From Acidobacteriota bacterium (GTDB taxonomy: Bacteria; Acidobacteriota; Blastocatellia; UBA7656): a stretch of 64,000 nucleotides of DNA. Position 1 is the stretch's first letter; each line of letters begins with the position of its first letter. Of this stretch, positions 44,228-52,633 are shown one piece after another. The notes under the pieces were generated by a model. That model did no database searches and was not told the origin of the DNA. It saw nothing but the letters and a program-made list of their open reading frames with translations. The DNA lies in the NCBI GenBank assembly GCA_038040445.1, contig JBBPIG010000006.1, forward strand, positions 86,659-150,658, written 5' to 3'. The position numbers were made by a program, and so were the translations under genes.

Positions 44228-46234
44228 TCACAAGAACTGCGCGTTGGTGCGCGTGAATTCCTGAGTTCGATCGGCGCCTGCTGCCCGGCCGACTCTCGAC
44301 GGCATATGCACGTAGCCTTCTGAGGCTAAGTTGGTCATTAAGTATTCCACGGCGGCCTCGTTGCGGCGGCCTTCCCCAAGAACCCCGACGCGACGGGCAA
44401 TCTCTTCTATCGAAGTTCGGCCATCACAATGTGACAGAACTTCCCCCAACGTCTGATGCAACTCGAAGGTCTTGCAGCGTCCGGCGCGAGTGAGATGCAA
44501 ATACCAGGTAGGGAGCAGCGCCTCTTCCGGCATGACATCGGGCCGCAGCCGGAGGGGGAGGTGGTTGATGGAGACATTGCCTTTAACCACGCACGCTCCC
44601 GCAGTCAATACAGGCCCGTCGAGCGGGTCAATTTGCGGCTGCTCTCGATCCATCACATCGTAGGCAGCGGCCAGCCCGCCGAGAAAGAGACGTTCGGCCT
44701 GTGGCAGCGTTGCAGACTCGAGGACACTACGATAGAACATCATAAAGCTCCTCACGAAACCCGCTGTGGAAAAGTAATCCTCTCCCATTTTCGCCAGCAT
44801 GTCGAGTCCTGCATAGTCGAACCATTGAAGCACGATGTCGATCCCGGACATCCGCATTCGACGCAGTCCGACGAGCAGATATCGAATCGTCTTGCCCGCG
44901 GAGTTCATGAATTCTTCGGCCAGCTTGAGTTGTAAACGCGTAAGCGGCGCGTACGGGAGCGCGTAGAACTCCGGGAAGACGTGAGGGTGCGCGCGGATCA
45001 GGCCGGCCTCATCCGATGACACGCCGCTCCTGGCGGGCAGCGCGCGGGTGTGCAGCTCGGTGAATTGGGACTGTTCAAAGTGCTCGCCATAGTAGCCCGT
45101 TCCGCCCAGCGCGGCCAGGATCGCGCCGTGCGGTTCGGTATCACGGATCGCCATCAGGTCCATCCACAGCTCAAGCGTCTCGCTGAGGTCCGCCTTGGTT
45201 TCCTCAGGGAATCCGAGGATGAAACTGCACCCTGCCGCGATTCCACGGGCGGCGCACGCCTCCGCGACGTCGAAGGTGCGTTCAACTGGAAGGTTCTTCC
45301 CGATTATCTTCTGCATCCTGCGGGAGCCGGTCTCAATCCCGAACACAATGTTCTGACACCCTGCTCTTGCCATCAGATCGATAAGTTCTTCCGAGATGCA
45401 TCCTATTCGAGAAGAACACTGCCAGCTCACTTTGACGTTGGACCGGATCAACTCCTGGCAGATGTGGGCCACCCGCTTATCGTCGACGGTGAAGAGATCG
45501 TGAACGAAACTGACTTGTTGCGGCTGGAACTCCGTCAGCAAATGATCGAGCTCGGCGATCAAGTTTGGCGCGTCCTTGATGCGGTACTGGCGCGAGAAGA
45601 AGGCGCTCGTGCAGCAGAACTTGCAGTTGTAAGGACAACCACGGCCCACCTCGACGGGCGCTACGGAGAAGCCATTCCCGTAACCCCAGCGTTTGTATGA
45701 AGGGGTGGGAAAGGAATTGGGGAGAGGGGCCAGAGGGTTGACCAGGACTGAATCCGCTTCGCCGCTCGCGCCTCCATTGCGCATTACGAGGTTGGGGCAG
45801 GAATTGAATTCCGATAAGCCGAAGGTTTCCACGAAGGCAGGAAGAGCGCCCTCCACCTCTCCTTGAAGAATAAAATCGAACTCGGGAAACTCGATTGCGA
45901 ACGCCCGGGAAACAGCGCTGACGCCGGGGCCTCCGAAACCGATGACGGAATCCGGGCGGCGCGCGCGCAGTTCAAGCGCGATCTGGACGGTGATGGGCAT
46001 GACTCCAGCAATGGTACTGAACCCAAAAAACTCGGAAGATTCTTGGGCGAGGAGATCGGCGCAATGGCGGCACGCCTGTCCAACGGACTCTTCCGCGAGC
46101 CAGTGCTCGGCTAAGTCGAACAGCTCTACCTTCACCCCTAACTCCTGCAACCGTTCTGCCACCACCAGGGTTCCGAGCGGCGGCGACTCGAGCTTCCGAT
46201 AATTCTGTGTGATGAGTGTGGCAGTGCTCAGCAT
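44228..46234 (-). CDS. B12-binding-type radical SAM protein with C-terminal PqqD-like domain
   Basis: 668 aa from the ATG at 46234 with GGGAGG upstream. Residues ~1-150 are a cobalamin-binding-like Rossmann domain (LGTLVVAERLQELGVKVELFDL) without the usual DxHxxG. The 4Fe-4S motif is CPYNCKFC (Cys200, 204, 207), followed by a TIM barrel (QVSFVHDLFTVDDKR, IVFGIETGSRRM). The C-terminal ~90 residues (LGEVLSHCDGRTSIEEIARRVGV...EAAVEYLMTNLASEGYVHM) look like a PqqD-type peptide-recognition domain. It would modify the leader-bearing precursor of the cluster, perhaps by methylation. The chemistry is not known. Confidence 0.85.
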   Translation of the reverse strand: MLSTATLITQNYRKLESPPLGTLVVAERLQELGVKVELFDLAEHWLAEESVGQACRHCADLLAQESSEFFGFSTIAGVMPITVQIALELRARRPDSVIGFGGPGVSAVSRAFAIEFPEFDFILQGEVEGALPAFVETFGLSEFNSCPNLVMRNGGASGEADSVLVNPLAPLPNSFPTPSYKRWGYGNGFSVAPVEVGRGCPYNCKFCCTSAFFSRQYRIKDAPNLIAELDHLLTEFQPQQVSFVHDLFTVDDKRVAHICQELIRSNVKVSWQCSSRIGCISEELIDLMARAGCQNIVFGIETGSRRMQKIIGKNLPVERTFDVAEACAARGIAAGCSFILGFPEETKADLSETLELWMDLMAIRDTEPHGAILAALGGTGYYGEHFEQSQFTELHTRALPARSGVSSDEAGLIRAHPHVFPEFYALPYAPLTRLQLKLAEEFMNSAGKTIRYLLVGLRRMRMSGIDIVLQWFDYAGLDMLAKMGEDYFSTAGFVRSFMMFYRSVLESATLPQAERLFLGGLAAAYDVMDREQPQIDPLDGPVLTAGACVVKGNVSINHLPLRLRPDVMPEEALLPTWYLHLTRAGRCKTFELHQTLGEVLSHCDGRTSIEEIARRVGVLGEGRRNEAAVEYLMTNLASEGYVHMPSRVGRAAGADRTQEFTRTNAQFL

Positions 46235-46265
46235 GTGGGTTCCTCCCTTTGCGTTCGTCACTGTA

Positions 46266-48017
46266 TCAGGCAGCGTTATGTTGAATCGTGCCCAACTGCG
46301 CTTCGAACAAGGCGCGGTATCTCGGCGAGTGGGAAGCGAGGTAGTCGTGGCCTCCTTCGGCGACCACACGGCCATGATCAATCACCACGATCGTATCGGC
46401 TTGAAGCACCGTCGAAAGCTTGTGGGCGACCACGATAGTAGTCATGCGGGTTCGAATCTTCGCCAACGAGTCATGGATGAGAGCTTCGGATTCGGAGTCA
46501 AGAGAGGAAGTAGCCTCGTCAAGGAGCAGGACTTTGCTCTCCAGGAGAATGGCGCGGGCGATCGCCAGCCGCTGCTTTTCACCGCCTGACAGGTTCGACC
46601 CGCGCTCGGCGACTTGAGTGTCGTATCCAGACGACAGCCTCATTATGAAATCGTGCGCATTGGCGAGTTTGGCGGCGGCGATTACGTCCGCCCTGGTGGC
46701 GCTGCGCCGGCCATAAGCGATGTTGTAGTGGATGGAGCCATCGAACAGGATAGTGTCCTGGTCAACCACCGCGATCTGCCTGCGCAGGGATTTCAACGAG
46801 AACTCGCGGATGTCGTGGCCGTCGATCAGCACTTCGCCGCTCTGCGGGGAATAGAACCGCGGCAAGAGATTCAAGAGCGTACTCTTGCCCGATCCACTGG
46901 AGCCCACGATCGCCAGAATCTGGCGGGGTTTGGCGCGCATCGAAACATCCGTTAGAATCGGAGCAAACTCGTATGAGAATGTCACATTACGGTAGACGAT
47001 GTCTCCCTGTTTGATTTCGATGTCGCCTTCGGCCTCAGCGGGATCGTCCTCCGGCGGAATGATCAACAGTTCTTTGATCCGTTCGATGCTCGCGCTCGCC
47101 TGTTTGATCTGCATGTTGAGCTCGATCACACGGTTCGTCGGGCCGAAGAGGTAACCCAGGATGCTCATGAAAGCGATGATTGTGCCCAGCGAGAGGTTTC
47201 CAGCCATTACCTGGCTGCTCCCGTACCACAGCGCGCATAGCGGCGCAACGCTGCCAAACAGAGCGGATGTTCCCGTGAACAGGTACAGCATCATGGTGAT
47301 TTTCACTTTTCCTTTTATCACCATGTGGAGGAATCGAGCGTGCTGATGCACCTCGCGCTTCTCCTGGTTGAAAGCCTTGATCACAACCACGCCCGAGATC
47401 TTCTCCTGAATATTGCCGCCTTGCTGCGCAGCGCTTTCCTGGAGATCTTTGGTGCGCTGCTTGATTCTGCTGCCGAACCAGGCCTGGCTTAATATGTAGA
47501 CTGGCAACACGCTCAGCGAAATGAGAGTTAGGCGAACATCGAACGATAGCAATGCAACCAGGCCGAACACGAATGTGGCGAGGTCCACAAGCAATCCAAA
47601 CGCGGTGTCCGTCAGCATGTGCTCGACATTGCGAGCTTCGCTAGTCAACCGGGAGACGATGTAACCGGACTGGTGCTTCTGAAAGAAGGGCAATGGAAGG
47701 GATAGGATGTGCCTCCAAAGATGGGTTTGCAGATCATAGAGCACGCGCTCTTTGAACCGGACAAGTAGCAGCCCCTTGCTCAAGTGGAACATGCAGTGGA
47801 GCACATATATCAGAGCCAGCGACACGCCAATCAGGGTCAGCGTATTGTGGGACCGTTGCGGGATGACGACGTCGATCAAGTATCGCGTTAGAAACGGGCC
47901 CGGCAGACGGAGAGCGGCAATAAACGTCAGGCAGATGCACAGGAACAGCCCGCGTTTCCAGTACGGCTTTATGAACGGGGCTATCGTTCGCACACTATCG
48001 GAAATTGACCAAATCAT
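46266..48017 (-). CDS. ABC transporter, MsbA/peptide-exporter type
   Basis: 583 aa half-transporter. Six transmembrane helices (residues ~20-300, e.g. GLFLCICLTFIAALRLPG), then an ATPase with Walker A GSSGSGKSTLLNLL, Q-loop VVDQDTILF, signature LSGGEKQRLAIARAIL, Walker B KVLLLDEATSSLD and H-loop VAHKLS. No N-terminal C39 peptidase, so it does not cut the leader. Its position between the two radical SAM genes suggests export of the modified peptide or self-immunity. Confidence 0.92.
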   Translation of the reverse strand: MIWSISDSVRTIAPFIKPYWKRGLFLCICLTFIAALRLPGPFLTRYLIDVVIPQRSHNTLTLIGVSLALIYVLHCMFHLSKGLLLVRFKERVLYDLQTHLWRHILSLPLPFFQKHQSGYIVSRLTSEARNVEHMLTDTAFGLLVDLATFVFGLVALLSFDVRLTLISLSVLPVYILSQAWFGSRIKQRTKDLQESAAQQGGNIQEKISGVVVIKAFNQEKREVHQHARFLHMVIKGKVKITMMLYLFTGTSALFGSVAPLCALWYGSSQVMAGNLSLGTIIAFMSILGYLFGPTNRVIELNMQIKQASASIERIKELLIIPPEDDPAEAEGDIEIKQGDIVYRNVTFSYEFAPILTDVSMRAKPRQILAIVGSSGSGKSTLLNLLPRFYSPQSGEVLIDGHDIREFSLKSLRRQIAVVDQDTILFDGSIHYNIAYGRRSATRADVIAAAKLANAHDFIMRLSSGYDTQVAERGSNLSGGEKQRLAIARAILLESKVLLLDEATSSLDSESEALIHDSLAKIRTRMTTIVVAHKLSTVLQADTIVVIDHGRVVAEGGHDYLASHSPRYRALFEAQLGTIQHNAA

Positions 48018-48079
48018 GAGGTCGCCATAGCTTTCTTCGAAGAGCGTTCAAGGACCAAGAGGGAACGCATGCGGGGACG

Positions 48080-49591
48080 CTAGGAGGAGACTTGCGCGCA
48101 TGATTCCCCCTTCTGGTTGTCGACGCCGGCGGCGGCATTGTTCAGGTCCTTACACGGGGTCGTCGCCCAGACGGACTGCGCCCAGAGCCCGGCCGTGTAG
48201 CCGGCGAGGTACTGATGACACGAGGGGTCTTTCCCGCGTATGTCGCCGCTGTAAGTCAGGGCTTTGGCCCGGCACCCGCCGCCGCAGAAATATTTAAACT
48301 CGCACTCCACGCACCCCTTTATGTCGTGATCGACCCGGATAGAGCGGCATCGCTGGACAACGGGAGAGGAGAAATACAGATCCTCGAGGCTCTTTTCGTG
48401 AAGGTCGCCAAGCATGAACTCGGGAAAGTGCAGCCATTGGCACGGATAGACCTTGCCGTCCGGGTCAACGCTCATCACTCCATAACCGAGGCCGCAGTTT
48501 GTCTTTCGCGCGCCGTAGGGAGTTCTCGTCGGCAGATAACTGGTTAGATCCTCGGCCTCGTCTGACGCCAGATTGTAGTTCTTCACTTCTTCACCCAGAA
48601 GTTCTCCGAGGATCTGTTCGAACTCTTCGTCCGGAATATCCAGTTCGTCCTGGTAGTCCTTTCCGCGGCCAGTCGGGTGGTATTGAGCAAACGCGAAGTG
48701 GTCAAAGTTCGGCCGCAGCGAACGAGCGAGTTTCTTGATGTTTATGAGGTCACGGATGTTCCAGCGATGGATAGTCGGATACATCCTGACGTCGAGATTC
48801 TCCGCTACGAGAAGGCGGATGGCCGCGATCGTTTTGTCAAAGGTCCCAGCCCCGCGAATTCGGTCGTGGATTTCAGCCGTGCTTCCGTCCAGGCTTACCT
48901 GGATGATCCAGGGCCTGATTTCCCCAAGGCGTTTGGCTTCAGCTTCATTGATCAGTGTGCCATTGGTAATAAGCAGCACCGTGATTTCGTTGCGTTTGAG
49001 TTCTTCGAGAATCTCGAAGATGTCCGGCCGGAGAAACGGCTCACCTCCGGAAATCACTACGTAACCGACTTTCAACGCCTTGATGCTCGATATTACGCGG
49101 GCGATCTCCTCGGTTGACATCTCGTCGGCGAATCTCTTCCCGCTCTCGCGGAAGCAGTGTACGCAGCGGAGATTACATGCGTTGGTGATATTCAGCCACA
49201 CCTCCTGCGGACCTGTCGCAGAGGTGACTTCCAGGACCTCCGGCGGTTCTTCACCACGGAAGTACACCATTTTTTGCCGCAGACCCAGAGCTACGAACTG
49301 CTTGACGTCCGCCAACGTGTTGGCCGGCTCCACGCCATGCTCACGCGAGAGAGCCTGAGCGATATCGGCGATCGTCAAGAGGCCGTTGAGACGCTGCATG
49401 ATCTTGTACCCGGTGTGATTGATCAGTGCGACGGTGGCGTACGATGGATTGATCGCGCGATAGTGCTTCCCCCCGGCCTCATCCAACCTCTCCTCAAGGC
49501 TGGTTCCGCCCGTCAGAACCGGGATCGACTGCTCAGAGAGATCGCTCTCGCCGATCGATGAAATTTCATAGGACTTGGCGCATCTGCTCAT
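48080..49591 (-). CDS. radical SAM/SPASM peptide maturase with N-terminal PqqD-like domain
   Basis: 503 aa from the ATG at 49591, preceded by GGAAGGAGA; the frame is open to 49669 with another Cys-containing stretch but no ribosome-binding site. Residues ~45-115 form a PqqD-like recognition domain (YATVALINHTGYKIMQRLNGLLTIADIAQALSREHGV). The radical SAM motif is CNLRCVHC (Cys139, 143, 146), followed by SGGEPFLR. The C-terminal SPASM domain has the seven-Cys pattern (NCGLGYGVMSVDPDGKVYPC ... CVECEFKYFCGGGCRA). It should act on the 52-residue precursor encoded just upstream. Confidence 0.92.
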   Translation of the reverse strand: MSRCAKSYEISSIGESDLSEQSIPVLTGGTSLEERLDEAGGKHYRAINPSYATVALINHTGYKIMQRLNGLLTIADIAQALSREHGVEPANTLADVKQFVALGLRQKMVYFRGEEPPEVLEVTSATGPQEVWLNITNACNLRCVHCFRESGKRFADEMSTEEIARVISSIKALKVGYVVISGGEPFLRPDIFEILEELKRNEITVLLITNGTLINEAEAKRLGEIRPWIIQVSLDGSTAEIHDRIRGAGTFDKTIAAIRLLVAENLDVRMYPTIHRWNIRDLINIKKLARSLRPNFDHFAFAQYHPTGRGKDYQDELDIPDEEFEQILGELLGEEVKNYNLASDEAEDLTSYLPTRTPYGARKTNCGLGYGVMSVDPDGKVYPCQWLHFPEFMLGDLHEKSLEDLYFSSPVVQRCRSIRVDHDIKGCVECEFKYFCGGGCRAKALTYSGDIRGKDPSCHQYLAGYTAGLWAQSVWATTPCKDLNNAAAGVDNQKGESCAQVSS

Positions 49592-49693
49592 CAGAGTGTC
49601 TCCTTCCTTCGGAATACAACCGGCGGTGATTTGACATGCCCCACAGGTGAAGTAAGAGTCCCTGCCCATGGGGCATGGTTATGGTTAAACAGC

Positions 49694-49852
49694 TTAGTCG
49701 AGCAGGACAGGAGTTGTGTCGCTGTCGCTGTCGAAGCTCACGGACGCTCCACTCCCATGCTTGTGGGTGTGGCCGGGAGCTATGGCTGACATCTCGAGAA
49801 TTGAAGAAAGGACCTGTGTGTCAGATAGGCCCTTCGGTGGTTCGTATGGCAT
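49694..49852 (-). CDS. putative RiPP precursor peptide
   Basis: 52 aa, ATG at 49852 with AAAGGAGGGG 4 nt upstream, the strongest ribosome-binding site in the cluster. Residues 1-26 (MPYEPPKGLSDTQVLSSILE...) form a helical, leader-like part; residues 27-45 are GHTHKHGSGASVSFDSDSD and the end is TTPVLLD. No Cys and no Lan-type motif; the only aromatic residues are Tyr3 and Phe40. It is first in the operon, 102 bp before the SPASM gene and about 185 nt downstream of a sigma-54 promoter. A precursor is inferred from size, position, leader/core layout and the two radical SAM partners. Confidence 0.75.
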   Translation of the reverse strand: MPYEPPKGLSDTQVLSSILEMSAIAPGHTHKHGSGASVSFDSDSDTTPVLLD

Positions 49853-50048
49853 TGTACCCCTCCTTTCTTATGAATTCAGGATTATGGATTTAGGATTGTG
49901 AGCGATTGAAGGCAAACCCCGATCGGCGCGGCTCCCCGGCTCAACGTTTGTTCCGGCCTGACATCCAACTCGATAGATGTCACGAGTCGCTTTCAGAATC
50001 GGCTCCTCAATCAGCCACAAGCCCACTGTTCGTGCGGTAAAGTGAGAG

Positions 50049-50063
50049 GCAATTCTCGCACCA
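50049..50063 (-). promoter_or_regulatory. sigma-54 promoter for the peptide operon
   Basis: Minus-strand TGGTGCGAGAATTGC has GG and GC exactly 10 nt apart and TTGC at -12, matching the TGGCAC-N5-TTGC consensus. Transcription would start near 50037 and read into the precursor gene. Confidence 0.7.
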
Positions 50064-50242
50064 AGGTGACATCTGCTACTCAGAAAATGCTGAACGTGTT
50101 GATCCAACAAACCTTGCGTCAATCGCGCCGTCAGGGCGAATCGAGTCTCTCAGAATTCGATTGGCTGTATGTCGCCAACCGGAGGGTGATTAAACAGAGA
50201 GAACGTGGTCGATCTCGTGATCTCAAGCAGATTAGCTTGCCG

Positions 50243-50275
50243 GCGATAGATCGCCAGGCAATAGCGAAATGTCGC
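50243..50275 (-). promoter_or_regulatory. twin activator-binding dyads (upstream enhancer)
   Basis: GCGATAGATCGC (50243-50254) and GCGAAATGTCGC (50264-50275), both GCGA-N4-TCGC, are exactly 21 bp (two helical turns) apart. A looser third copy (GCTGTATGTCGC) is near 50164. They lie about 180-210 bp upstream of the sigma-54 promoter, the usual distance for an enhancer of an AAA+ activator. Confidence 0.65.
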
Positions 50276-50543
50276 TACTTCCGCCTCCAGGTAGTACGAT
50301 CAAGAGAATTTCCATCCTTAAAGAGTAGAATTCACCGTGCGGGTTGAGACCAGAAGAAGACTGCGGGCGGATCGCCAAAGCGTGCGGGTTCTTTCTTCGG
50401 CCAGTTCAGGACGGAGGAGACACTGGGGGGCAATTGAGACAGCGACAGGTTTATTCGTGGCGCAAGGTATTCATCCGGATCCACGTGTTCGAACAGAATC
50501 GCGGAGTCGCACCGCCCCAGCAACGTTAGCACGGCAGCAGACC

Positions 50544-52076
50544 TCAGGTCCGCTTGCTCTCAATGCCCAGTTTCTTGATTTTGCTGCGTAGAGTCGAACG
50601 AGGAATCCCGAGAATCCGGGCGGCTCGGCTCTCATTGTGATCGACCATATGAAGCACCCGCTCGATGTGACTTCTCGTCTGCGTGTCCAAAGCCAAATCT
50701 ATTGCGGGAGAGACGGGAGCTTTCGCAGCCTGAGGATGCCGGTATTGCTCCGGCAGATGCTTCGCATCGAGAATCTCATCGGGAACAGTGGCGAGCAGTC
50801 GAACAATCAGGTTCGCCAGTTCGCGCACGTTTCCCGGCCAATCGTAGGCCTCCAGGGCCTGATAGAATTCACCCGTCGCACAACTCGCGGGGTTGGCGAA
50901 CTTACAGACGGTGCAACCGCTCCTTCCAGCGAACATGAAATCCCGGCCTACTTGCTCGCAATACTTTTTGAGAAAATGACTGACCAGCAATGGGATATCG
51001 CTCCGGCGTTCTCTAAGGGCAGGGACCCGGATTTCGAACACTGAGAGGCGGTCGCAAAGATCTGCTCGAAATTTTCCTTGATCAATCAACTTGGACAGAT
51101 CCCGGTTGGTCGCCGCGACCACGCGGACATTAACGCGAAAAGGAAGGTCGCAACCGACTCTCGTGACCTCACCTCGTTCGATCACGCGCAGTAAGGATGA
51201 CTGAATGACAGCGGGCATATCTCCCACCTCATCGAGGAAGAGAGTTCCACCGTCCGCCGCCAGAAACTTTCCTGATCGGGATTGATGGGCGCCAGTGAAC
51301 GCATGTTTCGTATGGCCGAACAGTTCATCGGCAAACAGGCTTTCGGTCAAAGTGGAAGCCAGCACCGGAATGAAGGGTTTGCCGCGACGCTTCCCCCAGG
51401 AATGAATTGCTCTACTAGCCAATTCCTTGCCACTTCCGCGCTCGCCTGTGATGAGCACGGCGCCGCTCGAGTTAGCCGCGGCACGTTTGATCTGACGTTC
51501 CAGGTCTAGAAAGGCTGGACTGACTCCAACGATATCGAGCGGTGTTCCGGACTTTGCAGCGTCTTCCCTCAACACGAGCCGCTCGATCGCAATCACGATG
51601 TCGATTGCCATGGTCTGAAGCTTTTGCAAGTGGAAATCACCGTAGCACCGCGGCCGGGACGATTCGACATGGATGCAGCCAACCACTTTTTTCGCGTCCA
51701 GCAATGGTACCCACAGCGATGAGCGACCGCCTAAAAACAAAGGGAATGAAGCTGTGCCCCGGCGATAATCATCGACGCGATGGTGAAGACCTGTTTCAAG
51801 GACGGTAGTAGCGAGATTAGCTGGTCTCGCCCACCATATCTTTAACAGATTGGCCGTCGGTTCAGCCAACTCGCCACGCAGCCCAGAAGCCAGAATCACC
51901 GGCTCTTTACCAGTTATGTCAAAGAAGAGAATCACGCCGCCGATATCAGACGCAGTCATGCTAAGAGCCTTTTCCAATGAGAATTGGAGGATGGCGTCTA
52001 GCTGAGTCGAGGGACGGCCAGCAAGCATCAATAGGCTAGAGAGCATATCGTATTCTGGAGCATATCCTTGATGCAT
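50544..52076 (-). CDS. sigma-54-dependent transcriptional activator (GAF-AAA-Fis)
   Basis: 510 aa. Residues ~25-165 are a GAF-type sensor. The AAA+ domain has Walker A GERGSGKE, the sigma-54 contact loop HAFTGA (normally GAFTGA, His258 instead of Gly), Walker B GGTLFLDEVGDMP and the arginine-finger region FRADL(C)DRL. A Cys-rich insert GCTVCKFANPASC (Cys388, 391, 399) is unusual. The C-terminal Fis helix-turn-helix (NESRAARILGIPRSTLRSKIKKLGI) binds enhancers. It is encoded just upstream of the operon and in the same direction, so it is the likely regulator of the peptide cluster. Confidence 0.88.
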   Translation of the reverse strand: MHQGYAPEYDMLSSLLMLAGRPSTQLDAILQFSLEKALSMTASDIGGVILFFDITGKEPVILASGLRGELAEPTANLLKIWWARPANLATTVLETGLHHRVDDYRRGTASFPLFLGGRSSLWVPLLDAKKVVGCIHVESSRPRCYGDFHLQKLQTMAIDIVIAIERLVLREDAAKSGTPLDIVGVSPAFLDLERQIKRAAANSSGAVLITGERGSGKELASRAIHSWGKRRGKPFIPVLASTLTESLFADELFGHTKHAFTGAHQSRSGKFLAADGGTLFLDEVGDMPAVIQSSLLRVIERGEVTRVGCDLPFRVNVRVVAATNRDLSKLIDQGKFRADLCDRLSVFEIRVPALRERRSDIPLLVSHFLKKYCEQVGRDFMFAGRSGCTVCKFANPASCATGEFYQALEAYDWPGNVRELANLIVRLLATVPDEILDAKHLPEQYRHPQAAKAPVSPAIDLALDTQTRSHIERVLHMVDHNESRAARILGIPRSTLRSKIKKLGIESKRT

Positions 52077-52151
52077 CTTAATTACCTGTGGCGTGGGCGA
52101 CTCAAATCGCCGGGCCGAAGCCCCAGAGCGACTGTCTTCTGTGCACGCGGG

Positions 52152-52175
52152 ACTGCTTAGTGGCTGATAAGCAGT
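52152..52175 (-). promoter_or_regulatory. palindrome upstream of the activator gene
   Basis: ACTGCTTA-N8-TAAGCAGT, perfect 8-bp arms, 76 bp before the activator start. A further half-site ACTGCTT follows at about 52181. Possibly an operator for the activator gene. The rest of the gap to 52633 holds no recognisable gene. Confidence 0.45.
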
Positions 52176-52633
52176 AACCGAACTGCTTGCGCTTCATCAA
52201 AGCGGATTATTCAATCTTGGCGTGCTGGGAAACTCAAAACAAACCCACTCGCGAGTATCGTCAATCAGGCGAGGTTTAGGACAACTCGCGAACCTCTCGG
52301 TTCTCGGCGCAACCCGGATCCGCTAAGGCGAGCTTATCATAGCCCTCTTCTGGAGGGTGTGTCAAGTTACAATATTTCGGCGGGGATGCGTCAGTATATT
52401 GACCCTTGAGATCTTGAAGTGCTCCTCGAATGCAAGATAACCGTTCTCATCTTGTATTGGAGCAAGAAAGACGCGAAAATCAAAATCTATACGATGCGCA
52501 CATTTCCAGAAAAACATGAAGAACGAGGATGGGTCCAGAGCACTCAACGAATGCGGCGGCTCAGTTCAAACGCGCGTTTCTCCGCAATGGGTTCAGATCG
52601 CTCTGTAACATAAGTTCTGGGGACGAGAAGCAG

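Noticed and set aside
49592..49669. Extended Cys-containing N-terminus of the SPASM protein (start at 49669)
   Set aside because: No ribosome-binding site at 49669, whereas the ATG at 49591 has GGAAGGAGA; still possible as a second tiny peptide.
50332..50532. 66-codon minus-strand ORF between the activator and the peptide gene
   Set aside because: GTG start without ribosome-binding site and no leader/core layout; overlaps the control region.
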